From: Paenibacillus sp. P25
Lineage (GTDB): Bacteria; Bacillota; Bacilli; Paenibacillales; NBRC-103111
Length of the DNA stretch: 64,000 bases
NCBI GenBank assembly: GCA_024704175.1
Contig: CP085629.1
Location: 2,170,001-2,234,000 of the forward strand
Reading direction: 5' to 3'
Positions within the stretch are counted from its first letter, which is position 1, and every line of letters starts with the position of its first letter. Positions 27,309-36,200 of this stretch are shown in pieces. The translations under genes and the position numbers were made by a program. The notes under the pieces were generated by a model. The model worked only from the letters and a program-made list of their open reading frames with translations. It had not been told where the DNA came from and did no database searches.

Positions 27309-27699
27309 CAACAGGTATTGTGCCTTTCTTAAGAATCCTCTATCCTAAGAGAAAATTTGTTTATAATGGGAATCCTCAGGGGAATATAAATTCCAGCAGC
27401 ATCATGGAACTTCAAGGAAAATATGCTCTTTAACTTTATAAAATATACATGTAGTCCAAGACATTTTTCACTATAAGGTCAAGCGCCGCCAAAATAAATA
27501 GGAAGCTTACATAAGAACCCCTTTTATATAATTAATCTTAGAGCCTATTAATGTGCGGATAATGAAGTAACTTTTTCGCAAATTGTGACAGGACACGCCA
27601 TGTTTGCTCTTGTCTACTAGACAGGATGTTTTGACTACGTGTAATCGAACAGCGGCAGTTGCGGGCGGGAATGAAAAAAACTGGACTGCTGTTATCGTG

Positions 27700-27726
27700 T
27701 TGTAGTATATACTACAACTATGTAGT
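27700..27726 (+). promoter_or_regulatory. Overlapping BlaI-type operators and -10 region of the blaI-like gene
   Basis: Two overlapping palindromes: TTGTAGTATATACTACAA (27700-27717, perfect) and ACTACA-ACTA-TGTAGT (27711-27726). The second has the TACA...TGTA core of BlaI/MecI sites. A -10-like TATACT (27708-27713) lies inside, and the ribosome site AAAGGAGGT follows at 27730, so binding would shut the promoter. Confidence 0.7.
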
Positions 27727-27744
27727 TCAAAAGGAGGTACTCCT

Positions 27745-28154
27745 GTGGAGGGAAAGCAGACTGACATTTTATCCAAGCTGTTGGGGCCATTGGAGCTTCA
27801 AGTCATGCGCATCATCTGGGACCAGGGCGAAGCGCCGTACAGGATGTTCTCGAGCGGCTCAGTCAAGAAAAGCAATACGCCTACACGACGATCATGACCA
27901 TCATGAGCCGCTTGGCGGAAAAGGGAGTGCTTGAACGCGTCAAAGCCGGACGGCAGCACAAGTACATCCCAGTCGTTACTGCGAAGGAATATGTGGAGCA
28001 GATGTCATCGCAGGCAATTCAAAACGTGCTTGCCGACTTCGGCGATACCGCGATCGCCCAATTCGTTGGCAAGATTAGCGCCAATCCGAGAAAGATGGAG
28101 CAATTGAAGTCGTTAATCGAGCGGCTGGAAAATGGCGAGGAAAATGAACAGTAA
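27745..28154 (+). CDS. BlaI/MecI/CopY-family repressor (one frameshift)
   Basis: Winged-helix repressor of about 137 residues. GTG 27745 follows AAAGGAGGT. The first frame encodes LGPLELQVMRIIWDQGEAP and breaks at a CC run (27835-27836); one added C gives APVQDVLERLSQEKQYAYTTIMTIMSRLAEKGVLERVKAGRQHKYIPVVTAKEY. This is the BlaI recognition-helix and wing pattern, followed by a C-terminal dimerisation helix. The stop overlaps the start of the M56 peptidase gene by 11 bases, the standard blaI-blaR arrangement in which the peptidase inactivates the repressor. No beta-lactamase gene follows; a methyltransferase gene with the same operator does. Confidence 0.85.
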
Positions 28155-28998
28155 TCCATTTTTCACCCTGCTGTTGCCGGCTGGATTGTTTGGCATCGGT
28201 CTGTTGATCGCTCTGATTGTTTTCGCCGATGCCGCTGTTCATACTGCCTTCGATGGAATGGCGAGCTTTTCGGGATTCTCATTTTCGAATAGCGGCGTCC
28301 CCATTTCTTTTTACGTCTTCGTGTTCCTGATCCTTGTTATGGTTATTCTGTTTATGGCGAGAACGACCCAGGTCCTGCGCAAAACGTATCGGTCGCTGAA
28401 ACCTTTTCAGTCCCGTATGGCTAAAGATATTCCTTCGGCCGTGAAAGCCTTTTCAGCTTCCAAAAACATTCCAGTTCTGGTTACGGAAGATGCAGAACCG
28501 ATCGCTTTTACGTACGGTTTCATATATCCGCGAATCATGATCAGCCGAAAGCTTCTTCAAATCATCGAAGGACCGGAGCTGACCGCGATCCTGGAACACG
28601 AATATTATCATTGCGTGAAAAGAGATCCACTTCGAATGTTGATTTCTCACGGGATATGCTGCTCTATGTTTTTCTTCCCCGTCCTTCGCCGATTGCGGAG
28701 CAGGTACTTCCTAGGGAAAGAACTTGCCGCCGACGCATATGCCGTCCTCCGCGCAGGTAAAAAAGCTTTGGCGATCGGTTTATTCAAACTGTCAGAGATC
28801 CATGCTGCGACTCCGTCATCTGCCTTAGCGATCCCTGGATTCGACGACTTGCTCGCATCCCGGATCGATGCGCTCGTGTCCAATCAAGTTAAGGTCGAGC
28901 TGATTTCAATCAAAGAGTGGATTGTTTCGACGATTAGCTTTATGCTGATCCTAGGTCTTCTCGCTCATCTCCTGCTCTCTTTATCCCCTATTGTCTAA
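28144..28998 (+). CDS. BlaR1/MecR1-like M56 membrane metallopeptidase lacking the beta-lactam sensor domain
   Basis: Zinc membrane protease, 284 residues from ATG 28144 (MNSNPFFTLLLPAGLFGIG), chosen because GCGAGG precedes it; an in-frame ATG at 28132 lies further into blaI without a site. Transmembrane helices lie at about 8-28, 50-72 and 255-280. The cytoplasmic-facing gluzincin core has the zinc motif EHEYYH (HExxH type), YGFIYPRIMISRKLL before it, and ELAADAYAVL with the distal Glu ligand. BlaR1 has in addition a C-terminal penicillin-binding sensor of about 250 residues; it is absent here, so beta-lactam sensing is unlikely and the signal is unknown. It probably cleaves the adjacent repressor. 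Confidence 0.85.
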   Translation: MNSNPFFTLLLPAGLFGIGLLIALIVFADAAVHTAFDGMASFSGFSFSNSGVPISFYVFVFLILVMVILFMARTTQVLRKTYRSLKPFQSRMAKDIPSAVKAFSASKNIPVLVTEDAEPIAFTYGFIYPRIMISRKLLQIIEGPELTAILEHEYYHCVKRDPLRMLISHGICCSMFFFPVLRRLRSRYFLGKELAADAYAVLRAGKKALAIGLFKLSEIHAATPSSALAIPGFDDLLASRIDALVSNQVKVELISIKEWIVSTISFMLILGLLAHLLLSLSPIV

Positions 28999-29022
28999 GC
29001 CGAAAGAAGTTGGAGCAATTGC

Positions 29023-29060
29023 TTGACAAAAGATCTAATGAATTACTACAATGATGTAGT
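29023..29060 (+). promoter_or_regulatory. Promoter with BlaI-type operator before the methyltransferase gene
   Basis: TTGACA (29023-29028) and TACAAT (29047-29052) with an 18-bp spacer. The palindrome ACTACA-ATGA-TGTAGT (29045-29060) covers the -10. Its arms are identical to those of the operator before blaI, so the same repressor very likely controls both. Confidence 0.75.
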
Positions 29061-29096
29061 AGTTTGTTGGATCTTTTTTATTTTGGAGGTATCAAG

Positions 29097-29945
29097 ATGA
29101 CTCATCAGCCGTTTGAATCGAATTCCCGTATCTGGCAATCGCCTCATGTTGCAGCTGCATGGCGGCGTCAGTCTGCTATGCGGGAGGAAATCATGGGACC
29201 GACTACGCAGCACATGCTTGAAGCGGCCGGTATAAAACCCGGAAGCCGCGTTCTTGATATAGCCGCAGGTACGGGAGAACAAAGCCTTGCCGCTGCTCGC
29301 ATCGTGGGAACGAGCGGTTTCGTGCTCGCAACGGACATCTCGGAGCCGATGCTGAATGTGGTCGCGGAGTCGGCCAAGCAAGAAGGTTTAACGAATATGT
29401 CGACTCAAGTCATGGACGCGGAAAACATTTATTTGGAGCCTGGATCGTTCGATGCAGTCATATGCCAACATGGTCTCATGTTTATTGCACGTCTTGATCT
29501 TGCCCTCTCCGGTATTTACAAAACACTTCGAAAGGGCGGCAGATTCGCAGCCGTCGTATGGTCTAACCCGGAGCAAAACTTGGCGTTCTCCGTTCCTATG
29601 TCCATCCTTCTGCGCGCCGTTGGACGAAGCTCTTCTCTTTTGGAATCGACTGGAATTTTCTCCTTGGGTCGCCCGGAAAAGCTCATTTCCTTGTTTCAAA
29701 CTGCCGGTTTTCACGATATAAAGGTACTACCGATCCCGCGAATTTACCGGGCATTGGATGCCAAAACGTTCCTTCAAGAACGAATTGCAATGGCCTCCGG
29801 AGGAACGGCTGATCTTCTTAACCAATTGCCCGAAGTTCAGCTTAATGCGGCTCTTGATGAAATCTTGGAATCACTCCGGGCGTTCGAAGGAACGAATGGT
29901 TTTGCCGCACCGTGTGAATCTCTTCTTGTATACGGAAATAAATGA
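29097..29945 (+). CDS. SAM-dependent class I methyltransferase (UbiE/COQ5-like)
   Basis: 282 residues. ATG 29097 follows GGAGGT. The Rossmann fold shows motif I VLDIAAGTGEQSLAAARIVG, motif II ATDISEPMLNVVAE, the acidic VMDAENI loop, SFDAVICQHGLMFI, and LRKGGRFAAVVWSNPEQN. The N-terminal SRIWQSPHVAAAWRRQSAMREEIMGPTTQHMLEAAGI is typical of UbiE/COQ5-like enzymes acting on small molecules. The substrate is unknown; no menaquinone genes are near. The promoter carries the BlaI-type operator, so expression should rise when the M56 peptidase removes the repressor, suggesting a response to a wall or membrane stress or to a toxic small molecule. Confidence 0.85.
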   Translation: MTHQPFESNSRIWQSPHVAAAWRRQSAMREEIMGPTTQHMLEAAGIKPGSRVLDIAAGTGEQSLAAARIVGTSGFVLATDISEPMLNVVAESAKQEGLTNMSTQVMDAENIYLEPGSFDAVICQHGLMFIARLDLALSGIYKTLRKGGRFAAVVWSNPEQNLAFSVPMSILLRAVGRSSSLLESTGIFSLGRPEKLISLFQTAGFHDIKVLPIPRIYRALDAKTFLQERIAMASGGTADLLNQLPEVQLNAALDEILESLRAFEGTNGFAAPCESLLVYGNK

Positions 29946-29970
29946 ATCAAAATTTAAAGGGGGATTAAAA

Positions 29971-30018
29971 ATGACGCTGAATGGTCATGAAACTGAGCAA
30001 GCCATATTGAGGAATTGA
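29971..30018 (+). CDS. Possible 15-codon ORF or remnant downstream of the methyltransferase
   Basis: ATG 29971 with a good ribosome site (AAAGGGGGA) encodes MTLNGHETEQAILRN and stops. The good site but very short frame suggests either the start of a gene cut by a frameshift or deletion, or a small peptide. The following 60 bases are GC-rich without a clear continuation. Confidence 0.3.
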   Translation: MTLNGHETEQAILRN

Positions 30019-30085
30019 AATTGGAGGAAAAAGCAGGGGGACTGCAGCTTAAACCCCGCTTCTGTTGCTTCCGGTGCCGGTTGAA

Positions 30086-30111
30086 ATAAAAAATCCCCAC
30101 GTCGCGGGGAT
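30086..30111 (-). terminator. Intrinsic terminator of the coiled-coil gene
   Basis: Minus-strand stem ATCCCC-gcgacgt-GGGGAT followed by TTTTTTATTT, 72 bases after the coiled-coil stop codon. Confidence 0.8.
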
Positions 30112-30182
30112 ACCTTTGTTTACATTCTTTTATATAGTTTCAGGAAATCCCTTCCGGTTTCCATAATAATCTGGCCATCTGA

Positions 30183-30986
30183 TTAATATGCCGCCTGCTG
30201 ATTCATCGTTTGCTCGGATAATTCTTCATATCGTTTATTTATGGCTTCCACCGTAGCCGTCATCCTTATTTCACTTTGTTCCAAGACGTCGTAAATTTTC
30301 TGCGTAAGGATCTGGATCATATTGCGAAGTTCCGCCACTTCTTCGGAGACGCCGTTATAACGATGATTCATGGCTTCCGCCAAGGCGATCATCCTGAGAT
30401 CTCTTTGTTCCAAAGACTCATGTATTGTATTCGTGAGGATTTGGATCAAGCCGCGCAGCTCCGTCACTTCCTCCGAAATGCCGTCACACCGTTTATTCAG
30501 CGATTCTGCCGTAGAAGCGATGATTTCATTGTTCGTGCTGTTTTCTAAAGCTTCATTGATTTGCTGAATGATGGTGCCCAGTACCGTACGAAATTCCATG
30601 ACCTCTTCAAAAACGGTGTCATACCGCCTATTCAGAGATTCAATCGTGCTTGTAATGATATCCGTTCTGACGTTATCTTGCTCGGAGACCTCATGGATCT
30701 GTTGAACGATGGTGCCGAGTGTGCCGCGCAGTTCCATGACTTCTTCAGAAAGGGTGTCATACCGTTGATTCCATGAATTCGTATCGGCCGCGTTGAGATC
30801 GGTTTCGATCTTTTCCGGTTGCGATACCTCGTTGATCTTCTGCGTGAGCACCTGGATCTCGTTACGCGGCTCCGTCACTTCTTTATTGAGTTGAACGTGG
30901 GGATGATCAAATATATGCGAATAAGATATCCCTTCCTCTTTATTCGTATCTTTCTTTAGCGAAAGAATCTGGATTACTTCACGCAC
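30183..30986 (-). CDS. Coiled-coil repeat protein, probably the C-terminal part of the preceding MerR-type gene
   Basis: 267 residues built of four and a half repeats of 43-47 residues of the type S-L-N-R-R-Y-D...EEV-x-E-L-R...I-Q-Q-I, each a long amphipathic helix, ending QTMNQQAAY. No signal or membrane segment, so a cytoplasmic elongated coiled coil. The GTG start at 30986 has little support, and the same frame extends upstream without a stop through VKQRNEGVREVIQILSL toward the MerR-type frame that ends at 31003. Known MerR-HTH proteins of the DUF3967 kind in Bacillales have exactly an N-terminal HTH and a long helical C-terminus. I therefore think these two frames are one protein of about 380 residues broken in the CCTCCCCTCC stretch. 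Function unknown. Confidence 0.65.
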   Translation of the reverse strand: MREVIQILSLKKDTNKEEGISYSHIFDHPHVQLNKEVTEPRNEIQVLTQKINEVSQPEKIETDLNAADTNSWNQRYDTLSEEVMELRGTLGTIVQQIHEVSEQDNVRTDIITSTIESLNRRYDTVFEEVMEFRTVLGTIIQQINEALENSTNNEIIASTAESLNKRCDGISEEVTELRGLIQILTNTIHESLEQRDLRMIALAEAMNHRYNGVSEEVAELRNMIQILTQKIYDVLEQSEIRMTATVEAINKRYEELSEQTMNQQAAY

Positions 30987-31002
30987 TCCTTCGTTTCTTT
31001 GC

Positions 31003-31320
31003 TTAACTGAACGCTGGGGCCCTGAGGAGGGGAGGCGCCGCCGGCTTTTCCTCCTCCTTTACCGCCGCAAGCTCTTTATTACGCATGTCCTTTAAATGGT
31101 CCTTTATATGCGAGAGGGATTTATGGGAATGCTTCATTTTTGAAATGATTTCAAAAATCTCTATAGCCTCTTCTGTATACCTAAGGGAATCGCCAATCGT
31201 TATGGTCGGAAGAAATTCGCGAAATTGATTGGACCAATCCGCCAGAGTGGATCGCGTGATTCCGAGTTTGCCGGCAATCTCAGTAAGCTTATATGTCCTT
31301 TTTTTGTCACCTGCCGTCAT
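31003..31320 (-). CDS. MerR-type HTH protein, probably N-terminal part of a coiled-coil DNA-binding protein
   Basis: 105 residues. The helix-turn-helix and wing KLTEIAGKLGITRSTLADWSNQFREFLPTITIGDSLRYTEEAIEIFEIISKM are typical of the MerR superfamily as found in RacA-like and DUF3967 proteins, not of metal-sensing MerR. The tail KELAAVKEEEKPAAPP is a linker. Translation then enters LLRAPAFS and stops at 31003. The next frame carries a long coiled coil; a lost base in the C-rich stretch near 31025-31045 would join them. Such proteins bind DNA through the HTH and self-associate through the helix, which would suit plasmid or chromosome organisation. The ribosome site AAAGG directly abuts the ATG, so the start is uncertain. 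Confidence 0.7.
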   Translation of the reverse strand: MTAGDKKRTYKLTEIAGKLGITRSTLADWSNQFREFLPTITIGDSLRYTEEAIEIFEIISKMKHSHKSLSHIKDHLKDMRNKELAAVKEEEKPAAPPLLRAPAFS

Positions 31321-31475
31321 CCTTTCGTGCTTGGTAAGTACCTTGTCGGTTCATAGGCAATAGCTGTATTCATTTTATTCAGGACGCTTTATAAATGACA
31401 AAGAAAGGGATAAGCAAACTTTTATTTTATAAGATCAGCACGTAGAAGATTGAGCCGGAGGTCGGAAACCCGCCT

Positions 31476-32432
31476 TTAAGCATGGGGGCTGTTTACTGCT
31501 TCTATGACCCGCTCCAGATGGGTTACATCTTTATGAAAAGGGGTCATGATCGTATAAACGTCGCTCAGCCCCTGTGCAAGGTTGTGTTTAACAAAATTCG
31601 CGAGCGTCCCCGAGGGACCCAAATCGATAAAAACCGCACCATCCGCAGGGTTCAAACTCCTCAACGCGCTGCGAAATTGGATCGGTTCCCGCACGGCCTT
31701 CCATAAATAGTCCGATTCGAAGGTCCCGCATCTATCCCCCAGGAAGCCGGATACCAATGGAACTTGAGGAGGTTTCAATGAAACACCGCCTAAGAAACGC
31801 TTGTACGGGGCAGCGGCTTCATCGATCCATCCGGAGTGGAAGCCGTAATTTACCGGGAGCCGTTGATAAAGGATTCCTTTACCCCTCATGCAGGCTTCGG
31901 CTTCCGACAGCCCCTCCGCTCCGCCGGATACGACAAAATGAGACTCATAATTGACGGAAGCAAGCTCCGTGTTCCGGTTCAGCAAAGGTTCCGTCTCATA
32001 CAGCGTGCAGCTGTCCAGAATGGCCGTCATTCCTCCCGGCCTACAGTGCTCCTCCACGAGCTTCGCCTGCACGGTCAAGCATTCCAAAGCGGTCTTATAA
32101 TCCAAGGCCCTCGCGGCCGCAATCGATGCAAACTCGCCCAAGCTCGTTCCTAGGACGTAATCGGGATAGATCCGGTTTTCCATCAGCACTTGAGCCAAGG
32201 CGTATTCCACCATAAAGATAGCGGGGTGCGTATACACCAGCCGGTCGAATTTGCTGCCGATTTCGCGGCTGTACAGCTCATCTACGACCGATTGCCCGGA
32301 AATACTGTAATACCCATTGTCGAGCAATTGCATCCAGTGGCGGAAAAGGTCATGATGCAGGTAAAGCTCCCTGCCCATCTGGTAATATTGCGACCCTTGT
32401 CCGGAAAATAAAAATACGATCGGTCTCCTCAT
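31476..32432 (-). CDS. Free-standing malonyl-CoA:ACP acyltransferase of the trans-AT PKS
   Basis: 318-residue acyltransferase that loads malonyl units onto the ACPs of AT-less modules. ATG 32432 follows GGAGGCGAATGGC. Motifs: FLFSGQGSQYYQMGRELY at the N-terminus, catalytic Ser in LGTSLGEFASIAAA (the GxSxG site with Thr in place of the usual His, as in the PksC/BaeC group), and catalytic His in PVNYGFHSGWID. It is the last gene of the minus-strand PKS cluster, 15 bases after the MBL-fold gene. No AT domain appears in any module of the synthases upstream, so this protein must supply them. An alternative role as an acyl hydrolase (PksD/PedC type) is less likely because the malonyl-AT motifs are well kept. 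Confidence 0.88.
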   Translation of the reverse strand: MRRPIVFLFSGQGSQYYQMGRELYLHHDLFRHWMQLLDNGYYSISGQSVVDELYSREIGSKFDRLVYTHPAIFMVEYALAQVLMENRIYPDYVLGTSLGEFASIAAARALDYKTALECLTVQAKLVEEHCRPGGMTAILDSCTLYETEPLLNRNTELASVNYESHFVVSGGAEGLSEAEACMRGKGILYQRLPVNYGFHSGWIDEAAAPYKRFLGGVSLKPPQVPLVSGFLGDRCGTFESDYLWKAVREPIQFRSALRSLNPADGAVFIDLGPSGTLANFVKHNLAQGLSDVYTIMTPFHKDVTHLERVIEAVNSPHA

Positions 32433-32447
32433 GCCATTCGCCTCCGG

Positions 32448-33123
32448 TTAACGAAAATTGAGTGTTGTTCGCTGCTTCGGCCGCATTCGGAACGCGACAA
32501 AATGAGACAGGGAATCCATTTGAAAGTAAATGTTCCGCTTCATCAGCTCTTCCATCGTCTCTCCGGGGTCGGCACCGAAGGAATGTCCCGGGTATACGCG
32601 CAGGTGAGGCGCGGCCGCTCGTTTGATCCTTTGGATGCTCTCAAACATTTTCTCCGCAGAGCTTCCCTGGAACTGGCATCCCCGTGACCTTCTATAAACA
32701 CGGTATCGCCTGTAAACAAATAATCCGCGGCAAAATAACACATGCTTCCCGAAGTATGCCCTGGGGTATGCATACAGGCGACGGTGATTTCCCCAAAATC
32801 GATGACCTCCCCATCATGCACCCCCCTCAGGTTGAGGCAACCGAACCCGTAATCTTGGATTTCCACCGCTGACATATATACGCCGCATGACCATAAATCT
32901 CAGCTAATGCCGGAGCTAGATTCACATGGTCGTAATGGGAATGGGTTAAGAGAATTCCTTTGAGCGCAGCATTTAATGCATCAAGCTCGCCCAGAATCGT
33001 CTGCAGCTCCCAGGAGGGATCGATTAACAGAGCGGTTCGGTTCACCGGTTCAAACACAATATAGCAGTAATTGATATAGGGATGAGAAACGGTTCTCAGC
33101 GGAATCACATCGTAACGAGCCAT
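32448..33123 (-). CDS. MBL-fold thioester hydrolase of the PKS cluster (PksB/BaeB-like), with frameshifts
   Basis: About 225 residues, glyoxalase II-like. ATG 33123 begins MARYDVIPLRTVSHPYINYCYIVF. The metal motif LTHSHYDHVNLAP (HxHxDH), PGHTSGSMCYF, FTGDTVFIEGHGD and YPGHSFGADPGETMEEL are seen in successive frames. One break is at 32866-32867, where an added G in CGGTGG restores QRVEIQDYG; a second lies near 32690, between EGHGDAS and the GCQFQGSSAEKMFESIQRI continuation. In bacillaene-type clusters the BaeB homologue hydrolyses stalled acyl chains from ACPs or acts as a proofreading hydrolase. It lies between the terminal PKS gene and the acyltransferase gene, as expected for an accessory gene of this line. 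Confidence 0.8.
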
Positions 33124-33208
33124 GGGTCCTCCTGTACGCTTCGGAAGCCGGAGCCTCCCGGCCGGGACGGATTGCTGGCATCCCCGCCGGGTATTCCCCG
33201 TACTTGCC

Positions 33209-36200
33209 TTATTTCAAAGCGGTCAACTTGCTTCCGTGGAGCTTTTTCGTCTTGCTCTTGAACGCTTGAAGAAACTTCGGTGTTATCCCTTTGCCGGAAT
33301 ACAGCTTTTCGCAAAATTCATAAATCGTCTCATACGCTTTCGGTTCGGACAGCAGTACCATATGATTGGACACATCAATATCGAACATGTGCAGGTTCGG
33401 GAATTGCCGCTCCCATTCCGTCCAGTACTGAGCCCTGTCCAGAGCAGACGAATCCTCTGTGGTGGAGAAATAAGGCTCCAGCTCCCCGAAAATCAGTCCC
33501 CCTTTATTGCGGAAATAGTAGCAGGTGACGGCCTCAGGGTCAGGAAGCGGCATAATGGAAAACCGGTCAAACTGGTAAGCGTGCTGAATCTTGATATTGG
33601 CTGCGATCATCGTAAGGATCTGATCTTCGGTCTTGGTCAGCCCGCGTTCGTTTCCAAGCTCGATCAGTCGCCGCAGCGACCTCTCTTCCCCGGCGTTCAA
33701 ATCCACCTCGTCTCTGTGGATTAAAGTTTGCGCGAATTTCTCGGGCTCATGAAAATGCCTGGACGCCAGTGCCAGATTCACGGCTTGCAATACGGCGGAC
33801 GGTCTGGAAATTTCTCCTTGTTGGAATTCTATGCCAAACGGCGAATCGAGCATGACGACCGTATTTACCGTTTTGTCCAGCTCCTGCAATTGGCGCAGCA
33901 CCTCATAAGCCAGGACCCCTCCTAAGGAGTAGCCCCCAAGATCATAAGGTCCTTCCGGTTGGACCGTTTGAATGATATGCGCATAATAAGCCGCCATCGC
34001 TCCGACTCCCTGCAGGGGAGAACGATCGGTGAGCCAGCCCCTGGCCTGGATGCCGTAAAACGGCCGACGGCTCTTCTGCGCCAGCGACTGGTACATTTCC
34101 ACTCCGCCCAGTCCGCCATGAAACCAGAAGACGGGGGCGCCTTCCACTCCTTTATTCAGCAGAATAAGCTCGGGAAACTGCGGCCAGCGGGCCGGAACCA
34201 AAGATAAGGGCTGCGATGTCGGCGGCTCCGGGTTCCTTATCCCATACGGCTGCACTTTACTGACGATATCCCGCACCGTTCTGCATTCCTGAAGTCCGGC
34301 CAGATCGAACGCCGGATCGATACGGTTTTGCAGTTGCTGCAGCAGCTGCATCAGCAGAATAGAGTCCAGGCCGTATTGGTCCAGCGGGATGTCCGGATGA
34401 ATTTCTTCCGGCGCCATTCCCAGGAGACGCGATAAGATGTCGGTGACATGGCCGTCTGCGGGGCTGGCGACCATTGCCGGACTGCCTCCAGCCTCTTCTG
34501 TACGTACGGCCGGGTTTACATCGGCTTCCCGTTCTGGCTCCGGCCGGGGAGTTGGCCAGCAGCGCCGCGCTTCAAATGGATAGGTAGGCGGCGGCAATCG
34601 GCGGACACTTCTCCCATAATGAAGCAATTCCCACGGAATTTGGCCTCCCTTGGTCCAATACAAAGCCAGCTCCTCCAGACGATGTTCAGCCAGAAGCTTT
34701 TGCACATTTTCCCCGTTTGCCTTGCCATGGCCGGGAGTTCTTGCATCTCCTACATAAATGGATACCGAAGCATGGACCTTCAGTTCCTCGCCCCATGCCG
34801 CTTCCTCTCCGACAGCGGTAAGGAACTCCCTGAAGCCGTAAATGAGTTCCTCCCTGCTGCGGGCCGCGAAGGCCAACCGGGATTCCATCGAGTCCCTCCC
34901 GACCTGCAGTGTATATGCGAAATCCGCCAGCGAGAATGCCGGTGCTTTCTCTGCAAATTCCAGCATATGGCGGGTGTACGCCTCCAAGCGATCCGGATTT
35001 CTCGCTGAAAGCACCACAAGCTGAGGCCTGTCCGCCGGTACCGCCGGAACGGCGACCTCGGAAGGAATATACTCTTCCAGTATGATGTGTGCATTCACAC
35101 CCCCGATACCGTAGCTGTTAATGCCAGCCCGGCGCGGCAGTACCCTGCCCTCGGCATCCGTTAACGCTTCCCAGCTGCGGTGCTCCGCTGAAAGGCGGAA
35201 CGGGCCGCCCTCGAGCGAAATGTACTCGTTCGGGGAGGTGAATCCCGGTAGGCCCGGAATCTGTTTATGACGAATCGCCAGCACGGTTTTGAGAAGGGCC
35301 GCCATTCCGGAAGCGACTTCCCCATGGCCGATCACCGGCTTCAAGGTCGCCGATGTAACACGGATGATCCGCAAGGGCATCAGAAGGATAAGAGGCCGAA
35401 ATCTCACGGTACCCCGATTTTAAAGCATTGAACTCAACGCCGTCGGCCATCGGAGAAGCGATACCATGGGCCTCTATATAGGATACGGTTCGCGGATCCA
35501 CCCCCGAGTCCTTAAAGGCTTGGGCCATAGCGGCTTTCATTCCTCCTGCGTTCGGAGACGTAAGCGACATGCCGGAGCCGCCGTGCGCGACCCCCGTTCC
35601 TTTAATCAGCGCATAAATCCGGTTGTTGTCCCTGATCGCCATGGACAACGGCTTAATCAGGATCGCGCCGACGCCTTCGCTCCTCACGAATCCGTCAGCA
35701 CCGGCCTGGAACGGCTTGACCTTCCCTTCGGGGCTCAAATACCCCATCGCATCGAAGCCTTTGAAGCCGCCGGGAGCAAGCAGCAGGTTGACGGCGCCCA
35801 CAAGCGCCTGTTCGCATTCGCGGTCGCGAATCGATCGGATGGCCCGGTGCAGGGCTACCAATGTTGAGGAGCAAGCTGTCTCGTAATACTCGCTCGGTCC
35901 CTGCAGGTTCAGTGCATACGAGATCCGGTTCGGAATCAGGGAGGGAACAAGGCCGGTCATCGCCTGCGGATCACCCTCAGCAATGGACACAACGCTCATA
36001 TAGTCACCCGGGCCGGCGGCGACGAATACACCCGTGGAGTGCTGCGACAACGATCTCGGAGCGATGCCGGCATCCTCTATGGCTTTCCAGGTCTGAATCA
36101 TCAATAGACGCCGCTGGGGATCCATCCTTTCCGCTTCCCTCGGGGAAATGCCGAAGAACAGCGGATCGAACAGTTCGACTCCGTCGATGAAGCCTCCCCA

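Noticed and set aside
28144..28998. Beta-lactam resistance operon
   Set aside because: The M56 protein lacks the penicillin-binding sensor and no beta-lactamase or PBP2a-like gene follows.
31321..31475. Terminator or small gene between the acyltransferase and MerR-type genes
   Set aside because: Only weak pairing (GGCGGG with CCGACC) without a U-run; no frame with a ribosome site.
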